A stretch of DNA of 64,000 nt from Thioploca sp. (GCA_012032555.1 JAAUSR010000012.1:44828-108827), one strand, 5' to 3'. Positions 18,548-29,411 are shown, counted from the stretch's first letter. Notes: a model not told the origin generated them from the sequence alone. Translations and numbers: made by a program.

Positions 18548-20149
18548 ATGCCTAAAGTGACTTGGCCTCATCAAGAAGCTAATCGGTTACGTTCTCTGGT
18601 GTTAAATTCAGCGCAACCAATTATTTTTGAAACCGGTTATGGACCATCTGGACTTCCGCATATTGGTACTTTTGCGGAGGTCGCCCGAACTACTTTTGTC
18701 ATTAAAGCATTACAGCATGACTTCCCAGAGGCTAAAGTCCGTTTAATTGCATTTTCTGATGATATGGATGGCTTAAGAAGTTTACCAGAGAATATTCCTC
18801 AACATGAAAAATTACGACCGTTTTTGGGGATGCCGCTGTCTGCTATTCCTGATCCATTTGAACAATCAGCAAGTTTTGCTGATTATATGAATGGACAGTT
18901 GCAACGATTTTTAAATTCTTATGGCTTTGATTATGAATTCCATTCTTCTACCCGCTGTTATCAACAGGGTATCTTTGATAATGGTTTGAAAAAAGTCATG
19001 GACAATTATAACCCGATTAGAGAACTCTTTATTGCCACGATTTCAAAAGATAAAAGAGCGACTTGGAGTCCATTTTTTCCAATTTGTGAAAGCTGTGGTA
19101 AGATTTATACTACTCGAGTTATTGCAATTGATCCAATTCATTATTCGCTCCGCTACCAATGCGACCAAGTTGGCCAAGATTTTAAGCCATGTGGTCATGT
19201 TGGCATGACGAGGATTACTGGTGGTCAAGTTAAGGTGGGTTGGAAAATCGACTGGGCTTTGCGTTGGTATACTTTTGGAGTTCATTATGAAATGTACGGT
19301 AAAGATTTGATGAGTTCAGCTAACCTAGCGAGTAAGATTTGCTCACTTTTAGGTGGTCATCCCCCGGTGTTGTATAAATATGAACTGTTCTTAGATGAAC
19401 AAGGTGCTAAGATTTCTAAAAAAATTGGTAATGGTATTTCGATGGAACAATGGATTAAATATTCGCCATTAGGTGCGTTATTAAACTTTTTACTCGCTAA
19501 TCCTAATAAAGCGAGACCAATGGGTTTACCGATCTTACCTAAAATTGTTGATGAATATATCGATGTTCTCAGTAAAGAAGATCCTCAGGACACGCATTTT
19601 CACCGGTGGTTTATCGATAATGTTCAACATCAAACGGATGCTTCTCATTTAAATAATAACGACTTAAGTTATAATTTATTAGTCAATGTTGCCCAAAACT
19701 TAGGTATTAAAGATGTGGGATTACTCTATCAATATGCACTAAAATATGATCCGACCGTGGTACAAAACCGGGACTTTTTTCAGTCGTTATGTGAAAAAGT
19801 AATTGCTTACGTTCAAGATTATGAAGAACAATCGGCTAAAAAACCGCTCGCCATCAATCTATCCTATACTCAATATTTAGCAGAATTAATAGAACTTATT
19901 GAACAACAAGATGATTTTGACAATTTAACCGGTGAAGAAATTCAAGCGTTAGCTTTCATTATTCCTAAAAAGTACAATTTGAATCAACTAGAATGGTTTA
20001 AATTTCTCTATTCGGTATTATTGAATAAAGAACAAGGTCCCCGATTCGGGCCTTTTTTAGGGATCTTAGGTAAGAAAACGGTTTTGTCTATGCTCAATAA
20101 AGCCAAAGAACATTGTGTGGTTGAATCCACTCGATTAGCAACCACTTAA
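18548..20149 (+). CDS. lysK: Class I lysyl-tRNA synthetase
   Basis: A 533-residue class I enzyme that charges tRNA-Lys. The HIGH motif is PHIG (37-40, in GYGPSGLPHIGT) and the KMSKS motif reads KISKK (288-292, in GAKISKKIGNG). A zinc-type Cys cluster (C180-x2-C183, C205, C215) is present. This archaeal-type fold is unrelated to the class II LysS/LysU usual in Gammaproteobacteria; it is known in archaea, spirochaetes and some proteobacteria. Whether a class II gene also exists elsewhere in the genome cannot be seen. The final K of KMSKS-like S is changed (KISKK where KISKS is usual). It stands alone, followed by a sigma-54 regulator. Confidence 0.92.
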   Translation: MPKVTWPHQEANRLRSLVLNSAQPIIFETGYGPSGLPHIGTFAEVARTTFVIKALQHDFPEAKVRLIAFSDDMDGLRSLPENIPQHEKLRPFLGMPLSAIPDPFEQSASFADYMNGQLQRFLNSYGFDYEFHSSTRCYQQGIFDNGLKKVMDNYNPIRELFIATISKDKRATWSPFFPICESCGKIYTTRVIAIDPIHYSLRYQCDQVGQDFKPCGHVGMTRITGGQVKVGWKIDWALRWYTFGVHYEMYGKDLMSSANLASKICSLLGGHPPVLYKYELFLDEQGAKISKKIGNGISMEQWIKYSPLGALLNFLLANPNKARPMGLPILPKIVDEYIDVLSKEDPQDTHFHRWFIDNVQHQTDASHLNNNDLSYNLLVNVAQNLGIKDVGLLYQYALKYDPTVVQNRDFFQSLCEKVIAYVQDYEEQSAKKPLAINLSYTQYLAELIELIEQQDDFDNLTGEEIQALAFIIPKKYNLNQLEWFKFLYSVLLNKEQGPRFGPFLGILGKKTVLSMLNKAKEHCVVESTRLATT

Positions 20150-20173
20150 CAAAGTTTGCTTCTTAATTAAAAA

Positions 20174-20188
20174 AGACCTTAAAGGTCT
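20174..20188. terminator. Weak hairpin after lysK
   Basis: AGACC (20174-20178) and GGTCT (20184-20188) pair around TTAAA. It follows lysK by 24 bases but lacks a downstream T-run; the A-run lies on the upstream side. Weak call. Confidence 0.25.
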
Positions 20189-20413
20189 CATTCCTGTCTC
20201 CATAGCGGTTAATTTTAAGTCAGTAGGAACCTATTTTGCATTTCTAGAACTACTCTCCAAACAGAACTGTCCTCAATATTTATAATACGCTATTAAATGA
20301 AATACTTAATTAAGCAAAAACTGACTTAAACTGTTTTCACTGATATTTCTCACTTGAGAATAGGTTAATATATCAAATCGCTTATAACACTGAACCCAAT
20401 TTTGAGGTTTGAG

Positions 20414-21826
20414 ATGAAAATGAATCCACAACCCTTATTGATTGTTGAGGATAGTACGACACTGGTTATTGCATACCAAGAATATTTACGTCATGAACCT
20501 TGCCAAGTGACGTATGTTGAAACCGGTACAGAGGCTTTAGCTTATATCCAAAAATCAGTTCCTGATGCGATTTTACTCGACTTGGGATTACCGGATATGA
20601 ATGGCATGGAAATTCTTAAGTATATTAATGAGCAACAACTACCCAGTTCCGTTGTCGTTGTTACTGCGCAAGGTTCAGTTGATGTTGCTGTTGAAGCCAT
20701 GCGATTAGGTGCCTTTGATTTTGTGGAGAAACCGTTTGATGGTCAACGTTTGCTGGTTACACTCCGTAATGCTTTACACCATCAGCGTTTACGCCAACGA
20801 TTGGATATTTATCGGGAAAAATTCTTTCGCAATTCTTTCTATAGTTTTATTGGCGCTTCTCATGCAATGCAATTAGTCTATCAGATTATTGAAAATGCCG
20901 CATCGAGTAAAGCAACGGTTTTTATTACTGGAGAAAGTGGTACCGGTAAGGAACTCTGTGCTGAAGCCATCCATCGACATAGTCCGCGACGCGATAAACC
21001 TTTTGTGGCGATTAATTGTGCTGCAATTCCAAGAGAATTGATGGAAAGTGAAATCTTTGGGCATATCAAGGGTGCATTTACCGGTGCCGTCGCTGAACGA
21101 CAGGGTGCAGCTTTTCAAGCCGATAGTGGTACGTTATTTCTTGATGAAATCGGTGATATGGATTTGGATTTACAAAGTAAGTTGTTACGATTTGTCCAAA
21201 CCGGTACTGTTCAAAAAGTCGGTAGCAATAAATTGGAAAAAGTGGATGTCCGTTTTATTTGTGCGACCAATCATGATCCATTGGTCGATGTTCAAGAGGG
21301 AAGATTTCGGGAAGATCTTTATTATCGGTTACATGTGATTCCAATTGCTTTACCACCACTACGAGAACGCGAAGAAGATATTTTATTGATTGCGCGTGAG
21401 TTTCTTAGAAAATATACCCAAGAAGAAAATAAATCATTCAAAGGTTTTACCCCAGAAACGGAAGCTATTTTCCTCAATTATGAATGGCCGGGTAATGTGC
21501 GGCAGTTACAAAACGTGGTCCGTAATATTGTGGTATTAAACGAAGGTTTAGAAGTCAGTATCGATATGTTACCGGCACCATTGAATTATTTATCACACAA
21601 GAAGCCTTCCATCATGGCACCGGCTACTGAAGGCTTACCCGCGAAGAAAATGACAGAAAATTCGCCATTGGTGGTTCGTCCCCTGTGGCTAGTGGAAAAA
21701 GAAGCGATTGAGCAAACCATTGAATTTTGTGAAGGTAATATTCCTAAAGCGGCTGCCTTGCTAGAAGTGAGTCCTTCGACCATCTATCGCAAACGTCAAA
21801 GTTGGGAGACCAGCAAAAAAAGTTAA
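20414..21826 (+). CDS. Sigma-54-dependent response regulator (NtrC family)
   Basis: About 470 residues: receiver domain (VED acidic pocket, phospho-acceptor in DAILLDLGLPDMNG, Lys in FVEKPF), AAA+ domain, and Fis-type helix-turn-helix (NIPKAAALLEVSPSTIYRKRQSW). The AAA+ part has Walker A GESGTGKE, the sigma-54 contact loop GAFTGA, Walker B TLFLDEIGDM and the arginine-finger region. It therefore activates sigma-54 promoters after phosphorylation. No sensor kinase is adjacent, so it is an orphan regulator; LuxO/NtrC-like members often act this way. ATG at 20414 with GAGG seven bases upstream is preferred over the TTG at 20402. Confidence 0.92.
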   Translation: MKMNPQPLLIVEDSTTLVIAYQEYLRHEPCQVTYVETGTEALAYIQKSVPDAILLDLGLPDMNGMEILKYINEQQLPSSVVVVTAQGSVDVAVEAMRLGAFDFVEKPFDGQRLLVTLRNALHHQRLRQRLDIYREKFFRNSFYSFIGASHAMQLVYQIIENAASSKATVFITGESGTGKELCAEAIHRHSPRRDKPFVAINCAAIPRELMESEIFGHIKGAFTGAVAERQGAAFQADSGTLFLDEIGDMDLDLQSKLLRFVQTGTVQKVGSNKLEKVDVRFICATNHDPLVDVQEGRFREDLYYRLHVIPIALPPLREREEDILLIAREFLRKYTQEENKSFKGFTPETEAIFLNYEWPGNVRQLQNVVRNIVVLNEGLEVSIDMLPAPLNYLSHKKPSIMAPATEGLPAKKMTENSPLVVRPLWLVEKEAIEQTIEFCEGNIPKAAALLEVSPSTIYRKRQSWETSKKS

Positions 21827-21836
21827 ATGGTTTGAC

Positions 21837-24800
21837 CTATTTCTCAGCAAGTTCTGATTGAGTTGGTGGCAGACGATGATGAGGGAGTGGCATAATCTTT
21901 GGTCTTTGCCAAAGTCCAGTAACACGGTACTGATAATAAATAACTTTCTGCAGTTCTGATTGCAGGAGTTGCTGTACTACCCAAGCTGCTGCTCCAACAC
22001 CAACACCACCAGCCAAGGCACTAGCGACTGGTAAGGGACTAGCCAACTGAGGAAATACCGTAACGACTTGTTCATAAGTCTTGTTAATTAAGTTGGTTTG
22101 ACCTTGAATTTGAATGTGGGCTGCCGAACTTTGTAATATTAATTGGTCAGTATGTGCTTGACCAGCTTGTAAGAAAAACACCCCCGCTATCGTATTAAAA
22201 CCAAAACCTTTTTTAAATACATCACTGAAATCTAGCGCTAATCGTCGCGGTAAAGTATAAACATCAAATAAGCTAAAGAACCGACCCATTGGTCCAGGTT
22301 CAACGTTAACAATACTGCCCTCTAAGATCACTAAACTTAAAGTGCCGACTAGAGTTGATAAATTAAATTGGTAGGGTGCACTTTGCCAATAAGCATTCAG
22401 CGTAATTTGAGCCTGCTTACCAGTGAGCGGCGGTTGTAGATAACCCAATTGCTGTAACATGAGACCCGTACTATCGCTATTGAGTTGCATTTCTACTTGA
22501 GTTTGGTGCTGTTGTACGACATAACGCCAAAGTCCTTTGACGTTTAAATCTAATCCTGGCGCCTGAGCCAATAAAGTCATAGCTAACCCTTCTGGATGAG
22601 CTTGACCTTGAAAGGTGACTGTTCCTAAATGGGTCTCACCAATTTGCAATTCTTGGCAGTGGAACGAAATAGGTGGTAAATCATGGGGATCGGGTGCCTG
22701 ACTTTTACTAGTCACCTGAACAAGGGGTTGAGTCGGTTTCATTTGAGCAGCGGATGAATAGGTTAACCGTAATTTTTGGAATACTAAATCGAGGGAGGGT
22801 GACCCAAATTGATTGAATTTAATCTGACCCTCAACATCTTTACTCGTTATGGCTAACTGTCCGAACAATTCGGCATATTTAGCTTGTAAAGCCACTTGAC
22901 TAAAATTTTGCCCTAACAGTTCCAGTTGATCAAAATAAACTTCCAGTGAAATAGGTAAGGAAAAGAGCGGGATCGGTTGGAACCAACGATTCAGAGCGGT
23001 TTGATTATTATCTGGGTGGAATGCAGCCAAAGAGAGATCATTTGTTGGAGCAGAAAAATGCTTTTGCCAAGCGGTGGTTGATAAGGTATTTAATTTGCCT
23101 TGAATGTTGAGCACCGCTGCTGGCGGAAGTTGCGCGGGAGTCGTACCAAACACAATCGAACCCCGTTCTAACCGCTGTTGGTTTATTTGTAATACACTAT
23201 TTAAAATCTGGCCATAATATCCTTGTACCTCAATAACCGGGCTGTTGTTAGAGGGACTTATTTTATTGGGTTTAGTCAAGAGTACTTTGATACTTAACAA
23301 ACGCTGTTCCTGCGCAGTTTTGTTCAGTGGTGCTGGCAAATTAACCGCCATACCGAATAAGTCGGTTTCGATCTGAATATCCGTGTTATTATTTTCTTTA
23401 ACCGTTTCATTAGGAAAATTCACCGTGACTAGCCATTGGCTCTCACCACTTAAATAAGTGGTTATCGGGATCGGTGCTAAACTCGGAACAAAGTGGTTAA
23501 TTTGTTGAGCTAACCAAGACGGGTTTGCCCAACTACTCACTTGTACCGTGGTTCGTTTAGGACGTTCATTTCTTAAGGTGAGCAGAGAGAAAGTAATGGG
23601 ATTACCTAATAATTTTCCTTGTAGTTGCGGAGCATGGACTCGATCATCATTGAAATTTAACTGACCATTGACTTCAGTTAACGTGATATTAAGCGACCGA
23701 TCTTGTAGGATGGTATCCGTAAAAAGAATTTGACCAGCAACCTGACTATGTCCCTTAGTAAGTGGAATAGCTAGGTTCAATTGCAAATCCATCAAACCAT
23801 CGAGATCAAGTCGACTTAGATTCAATTGAGTATGCAAAGGGCTTTGCTCAATAAACTTTAAGCCATCACGAGCTGGTCCACGGAGATGACCGGTGACTTG
23901 AACTGATGTCTTGGAGTTGGATAGATCTGCAATGATAACCGTAGTTGCTTGTAACTGACTATTCAATAAATGACCACTTTGCGCTTGAACAGTTAAAGTA
24001 CGTCCTTGAATAAGAACCTGGGCATTTACCCGACTCAGCGCCGGCCATGAATCGGCATATTGGATTTGGGCATTATTGACTTGGCTTTTAAAATTAAAGC
24101 CAGTCGGATGGTGAAATAGCGTTTTCAGGGGACCTTCAAGTGAGGCTTGAGCGGTATGGATATCACCGTTGAGTAAATGCCTTTTAAGCCAATTAACGGG
24201 TTTATTTAATTTTTTATCGGGTAAATAATAATGAATTTGGGATAATTGACCTTGATGGAAGGTAATTTGCAGATGACTCTCTAAATCGGTTGCTAATGGT
24301 TGTTTAAGGTGACCGCTAGCACGAAGTTTCATTGTTTTATCAGCCGCTTCGAGTTGATGGGTACTGAGTTGCCACTGTCCTGGGACACCTTGCCAGTTTA
24401 AATCACCTTTAATTTGGGTTAATGACAAAGAATGACTATATAAATTAGGCAGATCTACCGTGGCGGTAGCATTATTGACTTTAAGCGCCATTTGGTGAGG
24501 TGCAATATGAAAATGAGCCGCTAAATTTTTAACGATGACCTGAGTTTGAGGAGAAACCCAGTTAAAATTGACTTGCTTAATCTGGCCCTTGACTTCAAAC
24601 TCAGCGGGTTGATTATCTCCCCTTAAAATAAATTGGGCTTGCGTGAGTTCGCCATTTAGTTGAACGATTGGCGCTAATTGGGGTTGTAATTGAATGGGAA
24701 TATAACGCCATAGTTGAGCCAAATTGCCCTGGTGACAACGCACCTGTAACTGGATAACTGGGCGTTTGGAATTCAATGGTATTTCTATCTGACCAGTCAA

Positions 24801-26330
24801 TTGCATGGTTAACTGCTGATCAAGTTGTACTTGTAAATGGGAAATAACAATAGACTGACCTTGAGGCGAGTGTTGCCAATGGAACTGTCCCGCTATTATT
24901 TTCAACAACAACGGTTGCTTGTAGTAACGCGGCCAATTAACTACAATCGTTGCTGGTTTAAGCGTCAAGGTACTCTGGTGAGAAGTCATCTCAAAATTGC
25001 CCGATAATCCTTGAATACCAGGCCATTGTTTATCAGGTTGACTCGCAAAATTAACTAACTGGCCCCGAATTTTTCCGCGTTGATTAGAGGCGTACTGCCA
25101 TTGAATATTGGCTAACTGACCTTGAGGTTGGAGTGCAAGTAAGATTTTTTGCCAGTCTGGTTCCAAGTAAACCAAAAGTTGAGATAACCATTCGTTTAAA
25201 GATAAGCGAGACCATTGTGCACTGATTTCAACTGAACTTTGGTTAGTGTGAGTAGCTAAAAGCGGTGCTTCGATTTCTTCAGCAACAGTGGGTCGCAATA
25301 TCAGCGGTAACGAAGAAGAGAGCCAATTGACAGCTGCAGTAGAATCGCTGTTTGGCTTATTTTGCTGAAATGGGTTTAGAGATAACGAATTGACAAACCA
25401 AGGTGATAGTAATGATTCAAGTTGCTGCCCAAACAAAGGTGGCTCGGTTGGTGAAATGCGTACTTTTAACTCAGGTAATTCAAAGGTTTGTTTAGGAGAA
25501 ACCAGTTGTTGTTGGCTTTGGATTTGCCAAGTGCCGGCAGTGGATTCAGCAAAAAATTGACCTTGTAAGGTTTGCGGGGGTAAGTTAACGGGCGCTAACA
25601 ATTGGAGTTGTTCAAGTGCAAACTGTCCTTTAATGCTTAGAGACGAAGCCGCTTGTGGTTTTAGCAGTTTGGTTGCAAATGTTAGGCGTTGAGCTTGCAT
25701 ATCCAGGTGAGTGGGTTTGGTTACTGAGAAAGTTTCTTGGGGAAAATTCACCTGCCCACGTAACCAAGGGATCTGATCTTGCCAAATTAAGGACAGTTCT
25801 GCTGCCGAAAAAGTCAGTGGCATCTGTTTAGGTTCTAACCACTGTAGCGTAGCAACCTGTATAGAAACTGCTGGCTGTTGCCATAACCAGACTAACCATT
25901 CTAAATGACCTGGAGATTGACTAGCGGGTAATCCAACGATGGTGATACGACCAGCTGTCGTTCGAGTTAATGCGAGTTGGCTACTTTTCACCGTAATACT
26001 TTGAGTAACCCACTGCGCTCGTTTAAGTGAAGCCAACACATCAATAACGACTTCGGCATAAGCTATTTCAATTTGGGTATCAACGAGATGAACTTGCTGC
26101 ACCATGATGGCTGGCATTCCATCTACCCAATACGTGTCTAAGGAACCTATCGTAATAGGTTGTTTCCAAATGGTATCAAGTAATTGCTCAACTTCTGTTC
26201 GATATTCGGGTAATTTAGCAAATAGAAGTGCTAAGAGTAGAATAAATAAGCACAACAACAACCCAATCCATAGCCATAATCGCCATAACCAATGAACTAA
26301 TTTAAAAAGAATTGACACTAACCACAACAC
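21837..26330 (-). CDS. yhdP: YhdP-family AsmA-like transport protein
   Basis: A very large protein (1497 residues) with one N-terminal membrane helix (LWRLWLWIGLLLCLFILLLALLF) and then a long beta-rich region typical of the AsmA/TamB-type repeating groove family. The C-terminus ends with an AsmA_2-type segment (GPMGRFFSLFDVYTLPRRLALDFSDVFKKGFGF). In E. coli, YhdP helps move phospholipids to the outer membrane. It lies downstream of rng in the same order as E. coli (rng-yhdP), 31 bases apart, so the two are likely cotranscribed. It is longer than E. coli YhdP (about 1266 residues). The start GTG at 26330 lacks a strong ribosome binding site. Confidence 0.88.
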   Translation of the reverse strand: MLWLVSILFKLVHWLWRLWLWIGLLLCLFILLLALLFAKLPEYRTEVEQLLDTIWKQPITIGSLDTYWVDGMPAIMVQQVHLVDTQIEIAYAEVVIDVLASLKRAQWVTQSITVKSSQLALTRTTAGRITIVGLPASQSPGHLEWLVWLWQQPAVSIQVATLQWLEPKQMPLTFSAAELSLIWQDQIPWLRGQVNFPQETFSVTKPTHLDMQAQRLTFATKLLKPQAASSLSIKGQFALEQLQLLAPVNLPPQTLQGQFFAESTAGTWQIQSQQQLVSPKQTFELPELKVRISPTEPPLFGQQLESLLSPWFVNSLSLNPFQQNKPNSDSTAAVNWLSSSLPLILRPTVAEEIEAPLLATHTNQSSVEISAQWSRLSLNEWLSQLLVYLEPDWQKILLALQPQGQLANIQWQYASNQRGKIRGQLVNFASQPDKQWPGIQGLSGNFEMTSHQSTLTLKPATIVVNWPRYYKQPLLLKIIAGQFHWQHSPQGQSIVISHLQVQLDQQLTMQLTGQIEIPLNSKRPVIQLQVRCHQGNLAQLWRYIPIQLQPQLAPIVQLNGELTQAQFILRGDNQPAEFEVKGQIKQVNFNWVSPQTQVIVKNLAAHFHIAPHQMALKVNNATATVDLPNLYSHSLSLTQIKGDLNWQGVPGQWQLSTHQLEAADKTMKLRASGHLKQPLATDLESHLQITFHQGQLSQIHYYLPDKKLNKPVNWLKRHLLNGDIHTAQASLEGPLKTLFHHPTGFNFKSQVNNAQIQYADSWPALSRVNAQVLIQGRTLTVQAQSGHLLNSQLQATTVIIADLSNSKTSVQVTGHLRGPARDGLKFIEQSPLHTQLNLSRLDLDGLMDLQLNLAIPLTKGHSQVAGQILFTDTILQDRSLNITLTEVNGQLNFNDDRVHAPQLQGKLLGNPITFSLLTLRNERPKRTTVQVSSWANPSWLAQQINHFVPSLAPIPITTYLSGESQWLVTVNFPNETVKENNNTDIQIETDLFGMAVNLPAPLNKTAQEQRLLSIKVLLTKPNKISPSNNSPVIEVQGYYGQILNSVLQINQQRLERGSIVFGTTPAQLPPAAVLNIQGKLNTLSTTAWQKHFSAPTNDLSLAAFHPDNNQTALNRWFQPIPLFSLPISLEVYFDQLELLGQNFSQVALQAKYAELFGQLAITSKDVEGQIKFNQFGSPSLDLVFQKLRLTYSSAAQMKPTQPLVQVTSKSQAPDPHDLPPISFHCQELQIGETHLGTVTFQGQAHPEGLAMTLLAQAPGLDLNVKGLWRYVVQQHQTQVEMQLNSDSTGLMLQQLGYLQPPLTGKQAQITLNAYWQSAPYQFNLSTLVGTLSLVILEGSIVNVEPGPMGRFFSLFDVYTLPRRLALDFSDVFKKGFGFNTIAGVFFLQAGQAHTDQLILQSSAAHIQIQGQTNLINKTYEQVVTVFPQLASPLPVASALAGGVGVGAAAWVVQQLLQSELQKVIYYQYRVTGLWQRPKIMPLPHHRLPPTQSELAEK

Positions 26331-26361
26331 GTTGCACTACTCAATTATCATTACTATCACT

Positions 26362-27939
26362 TTAAGTATTAAAAGGCCCCGGTACAATATCATATTGCTC
26401 CTGGGTATAAGAAATTTCAACTTGAAAACGAATAGAACGACCTAATGATTCCTCTAATTCGGCAACATGATTGGATTCTTCCTCTAACATCATATCGACA
26501 ACTTCCTGAGCAGCCAGTACTAAAAATTGTTTAGCATCAAATAGTAATGCTTCTCTAGACACTTCACGAAAAATTTCATAACAAATCGTTTGAACACTTT
26601 TAACTGAACCACGTCCTCCACAAGTTGGACAGGTTTCACAGAGTATATGTTCTAAACTTTCCCGAGTTCGTTTTCGGGTCATCTGAACTAAACCCAGCGA
26701 GGAAACATCACCAATATGACTTTTAGCGCGATCTTTTTCTAAACATTTTTCTAGCGTTCGTAATACTTGACGTTTATGTTCGGGATCTTGCATATCAATA
26801 AAATCTAAAATAATAATCCCACCTAAATTACGCAAACGTAATTGCCGGGTAATCGCTTGAGCCGCTTCTAAATTAGTTTTAAAAATGGTTTCTTCTAAAT
26901 TACGGCTACCAACATAGCCACCCGTATTGACGTCAATAGTGGTCATGGCTTCAGTTTGATCAATGACTAAATAGCCACCGGATTTTAATTGTACTTTACG
27001 TTCTAATGCCTTAGTAATTTCATCATCAATAGAATAGAGATCAAAAATAGGACGATCACCGCAATAATATTCAATATGTGGCACGAAATCTGGAATAAAT
27101 TTATTGGTAAAATCAACTAGATCATTATAGATGATGGGAGAATCTACTTTAATTTTATCAACTACTGTACCAATTAAATCACGGACAGTCCGTAATGCTA
27201 AAGATAAATCCTCATAAATTAAAGAGCAAGGTTGAGTTTGATTTTCTTTATCTTTGATGTCTTTCCATAATCGACACATAAAGTTCATATCAGCACATAA
27301 CATCTCAGTAGTAACTCCTTCTGCTGCAGTACGAATAATGAAACCATAATGATTCGATTGTTCTGCTTGACCATTTTGGAAAGTAGCTATGGCTTGCATC
27401 ACTTCGGTTTCTCCCTGTTTTGAGGTTTCAATTACCGCTTGCTCATTAATTCCCATATGTTGCCAAGCAATTTCTTTTAATCGCTTACGTTCTTCCGTAG
27501 ACTCAATGCGGGTAGAAATGCCTATCATATTGGGCGAAGAAGGTAGAAAAACCACATACCGGGAAGGAATAGCAATTTGAGTCGTCAATCGTGCACCTTT
27601 CGTGCCCAAAGGTTCTTTAATCACTTGGACTAAAACTGTTTGACCTTCATGAAGAAAATGATGAATAAACTCACTTTTATCATCAATTGCTATCTCACTA
27701 TGATGCAAATGTGCATTCACAATATCTGAAATATGCAAAAAAGCGGCTCGTTCAAGACCAATATCTATAAAAGCCGCTTGCATGCCCGGTAAAACGCGAC
27801 AAACGCGACCTTTATAAATATTGCTGACTAAACCACGACTACTGATCCGCTCAATCATCACTTCCTGAAGAATCCCATTTTCTACTAAAGCCACCCGTGT
27901 TTCACGTGGTGTGACATTAATCAAAACTTCTTGATTCAT
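26362..27939 (-). CDS. rng: Ribonuclease G
   Basis: A 525-residue RNase E/G family endoribonuclease. The S1 RNA-binding domain lies near the N-terminus (SNIYKGRVCRVLPGMQAAFIDIG). Catalytic-domain motifs TIDVNTGGYVG and GGIIILDFIDM carry the metal-binding aspartates, and the Zn-link CPTCGGRG is near the C-terminus. There is no long RNase E degradosome tail, which fits RNase G. It trims 16S rRNA 5' ends and degrades certain mRNAs. Order rng-yhdP is conserved in Gammaproteobacteria; the usual upstream maf gene is missing here. Confidence 0.94.
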   Translation of the reverse strand: MNQEVLINVTPRETRVALVENGILQEVMIERISSRGLVSNIYKGRVCRVLPGMQAAFIDIGLERAAFLHISDIVNAHLHHSEIAIDDKSEFIHHFLHEGQTVLVQVIKEPLGTKGARLTTQIAIPSRYVVFLPSSPNMIGISTRIESTEERKRLKEIAWQHMGINEQAVIETSKQGETEVMQAIATFQNGQAEQSNHYGFIIRTAAEGVTTEMLCADMNFMCRLWKDIKDKENQTQPCSLIYEDLSLALRTVRDLIGTVVDKIKVDSPIIYNDLVDFTNKFIPDFVPHIEYYCGDRPIFDLYSIDDEITKALERKVQLKSGGYLVIDQTEAMTTIDVNTGGYVGSRNLEETIFKTNLEAAQAITRQLRLRNLGGIIILDFIDMQDPEHKRQVLRTLEKCLEKDRAKSHIGDVSSLGLVQMTRKRTRESLEHILCETCPTCGGRGSVKSVQTICYEIFREVSREALLFDAKQFLVLAAQEVVDMMLEEESNHVAELEESLGRSIRFQVEISYTQEQYDIVPGPFNT

Positions 27940-28529
27940 TTAACAATAGCTTCCTTGACTCATAATAACAAGTTAGTGATTTTATTTTGAAAGTTATTCA
28001 TACCCCATATTGAGGCAATTATCATGACATTGCGCTCACCTTTAGTTAAAATTTTAAGTTGTCTGAGCTATTGAAAAAAGAGCAGAGTAGGGAAAACTAT
28101 CAACTGCGCCAAAACGCTGAAAAAGTTAGGAGAGATAATTTTACTATAATGTGAGTTCGATGAAATAGAAACGGTAAGCGTTGGTTAATCTTGAGGTAAC
28201 AACAATATTGCAACCAAATGTTGTTACTGAAATTTACCATAAGAAGGTAGTCAGTAATTTATGTTTATTTTATTGATTATTAAATATTTTTAACGTCGAA
28301 CTAGTATTATTATACCTGTCTATGAGATGTTATGAAAGTTAATTTATTTTCGTGTTGGAGATTCAGTTAATCGTTTTAACAAGCAATACTTGCCCCAACT
28401 ATCTGGGTATGTTGCTCAACATCCCGATAGTAATTGACTAAGATAAATTGAGATAAAAATTTTATAGATCAGGTAATAACTACCTGTTGCTAGCAGTTTA
28501 TGGATTCATTCGATACAGTCATGAAAAAT
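27940..28529. other. Intergenic region upstream of rng
   Basis: These 590 bases separate panD and rng, both minus strand. A clean inverted repeat (28196-28227) sits inside. No open frame of note or RNA gene was recognised. Confidence 0.4.
28196..28227. repeat. Inverted repeat with 9-base arms
   Basis: GTAACAACA (28196-28204) and TGTTGTTAC (28219-28227) are exact reverse complements around a 14-base spacer. It lies about 260 bases upstream of rng. An operator or a hairpin are both possible. Confidence 0.4.
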
Positions 28530-28910
28530 TTAGGCTGATTGTATGGGAATCGTGTGGCGAGTATGTGTGACCGTATTCGATTCGTCTAAGTAAACTAAAG
28601 TGGGTTTATGTAAAACCATTTCCTCTGATGTCAAAGCAATATAGGCGCAAATAATAATACGATCTTGGGGTTGTGCTTTATGAGCAGCGGCACCATTGAT
28701 AGAAATTATTCTCGATCCGGCTTGAGCACGAATAGCATAGGTGGTGAAGCGTTCACCATTATTCAAATTATATATTTGAATTTGCTCATATTCATTTATT
28801 CCAGCTAAATCGAGTAATAAACCATCAATTGCACAAGAACCCTCGTAATTGAGTTCCGCATGAGTAACACAAGCACGATGCAGTTTGGCTTTCAAAAAAA
28901 TGCAGTGCAT
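28530..28910 (-). CDS. panD: Aspartate 1-decarboxylase proenzyme
   Basis: A 126-residue pyruvoyl enzyme that makes beta-alanine for pantothenate. The self-cleavage bond is in YEGSCAID. Counting from the ATG at 28910 it falls at Gly24-Ser25, exactly as in E. coli, and GAGG lies nine bases before that ATG. Two earlier in-frame starts would shift the numbering and place the Shine-Dalgarno too close. Other family blocks are present: [18 protein letters not shown] and HKPTLVYLD. No pantothenate neighbours (panB, panC) are nearby, so it is a lone gene. Confidence 0.93.
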   Translation of the reverse strand: MHCIFLKAKLHRACVTHAELNYEGSCAIDGLLLDLAGINEYEQIQIYNLNNGERFTTYAIRAQAGSRIISINGAAAHKAQPQDRIIICAYIALTSEEMVLHKPTLVYLDESNTVTHTRHTIPIQSA

Positions 28911-29411
28911 GACATTCATCCTCAAAAAATAAATAATCTATTATAGGTACCCGTTAATAATGATTATTGAATATAATTAATCTGTTAGAAAAAGTTACCT
29001 GAAATTCTAATCCAATTTTGGGCAAGCCACTTATCAAATACAACTTTATGATTCATAAAGTATGACTATAATATATTATCAGTTATTTTATAAAATGTTG
29101 CAAAGCGGCATTTAGCTACGATCTAAAATTTCAGCTTGGTATCAAAATAGGGTATATTAACTAATGGTATAAAAATCAAGTTAGCCAATACTCATAACCT
29201 CTTTTAATTTACCAAAGAAGTCAGGATTGGTAACGTTAGGTAGTAATATTTTTTGCGTCTTTTGGAGTTTGATCGTCTATACTTAGATAAGCAACATGAG
29301 GCTGGAATGGTATGATAAGCATTACTCAATACCAGCGATTTACAATAAATTATTTACTTAATGAAACCAAACTACATATGATGGTGTCAATATGAAGTGT
29401 GAGGTCGACCA
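28911..29411. other. Intergenic region between divergent genes
   Basis: About 500 AT-rich bases between panD and a small hypothetical gene; contains the panD promoter. I see no RNA gene, riboswitch or repeat. Confidence 0.4.

Noticed and set aside
20174..20188. Intrinsic terminator of lysK
   Set aside because: Stem of only five pairs with no downstream T-run; retained only as a weak hairpin.
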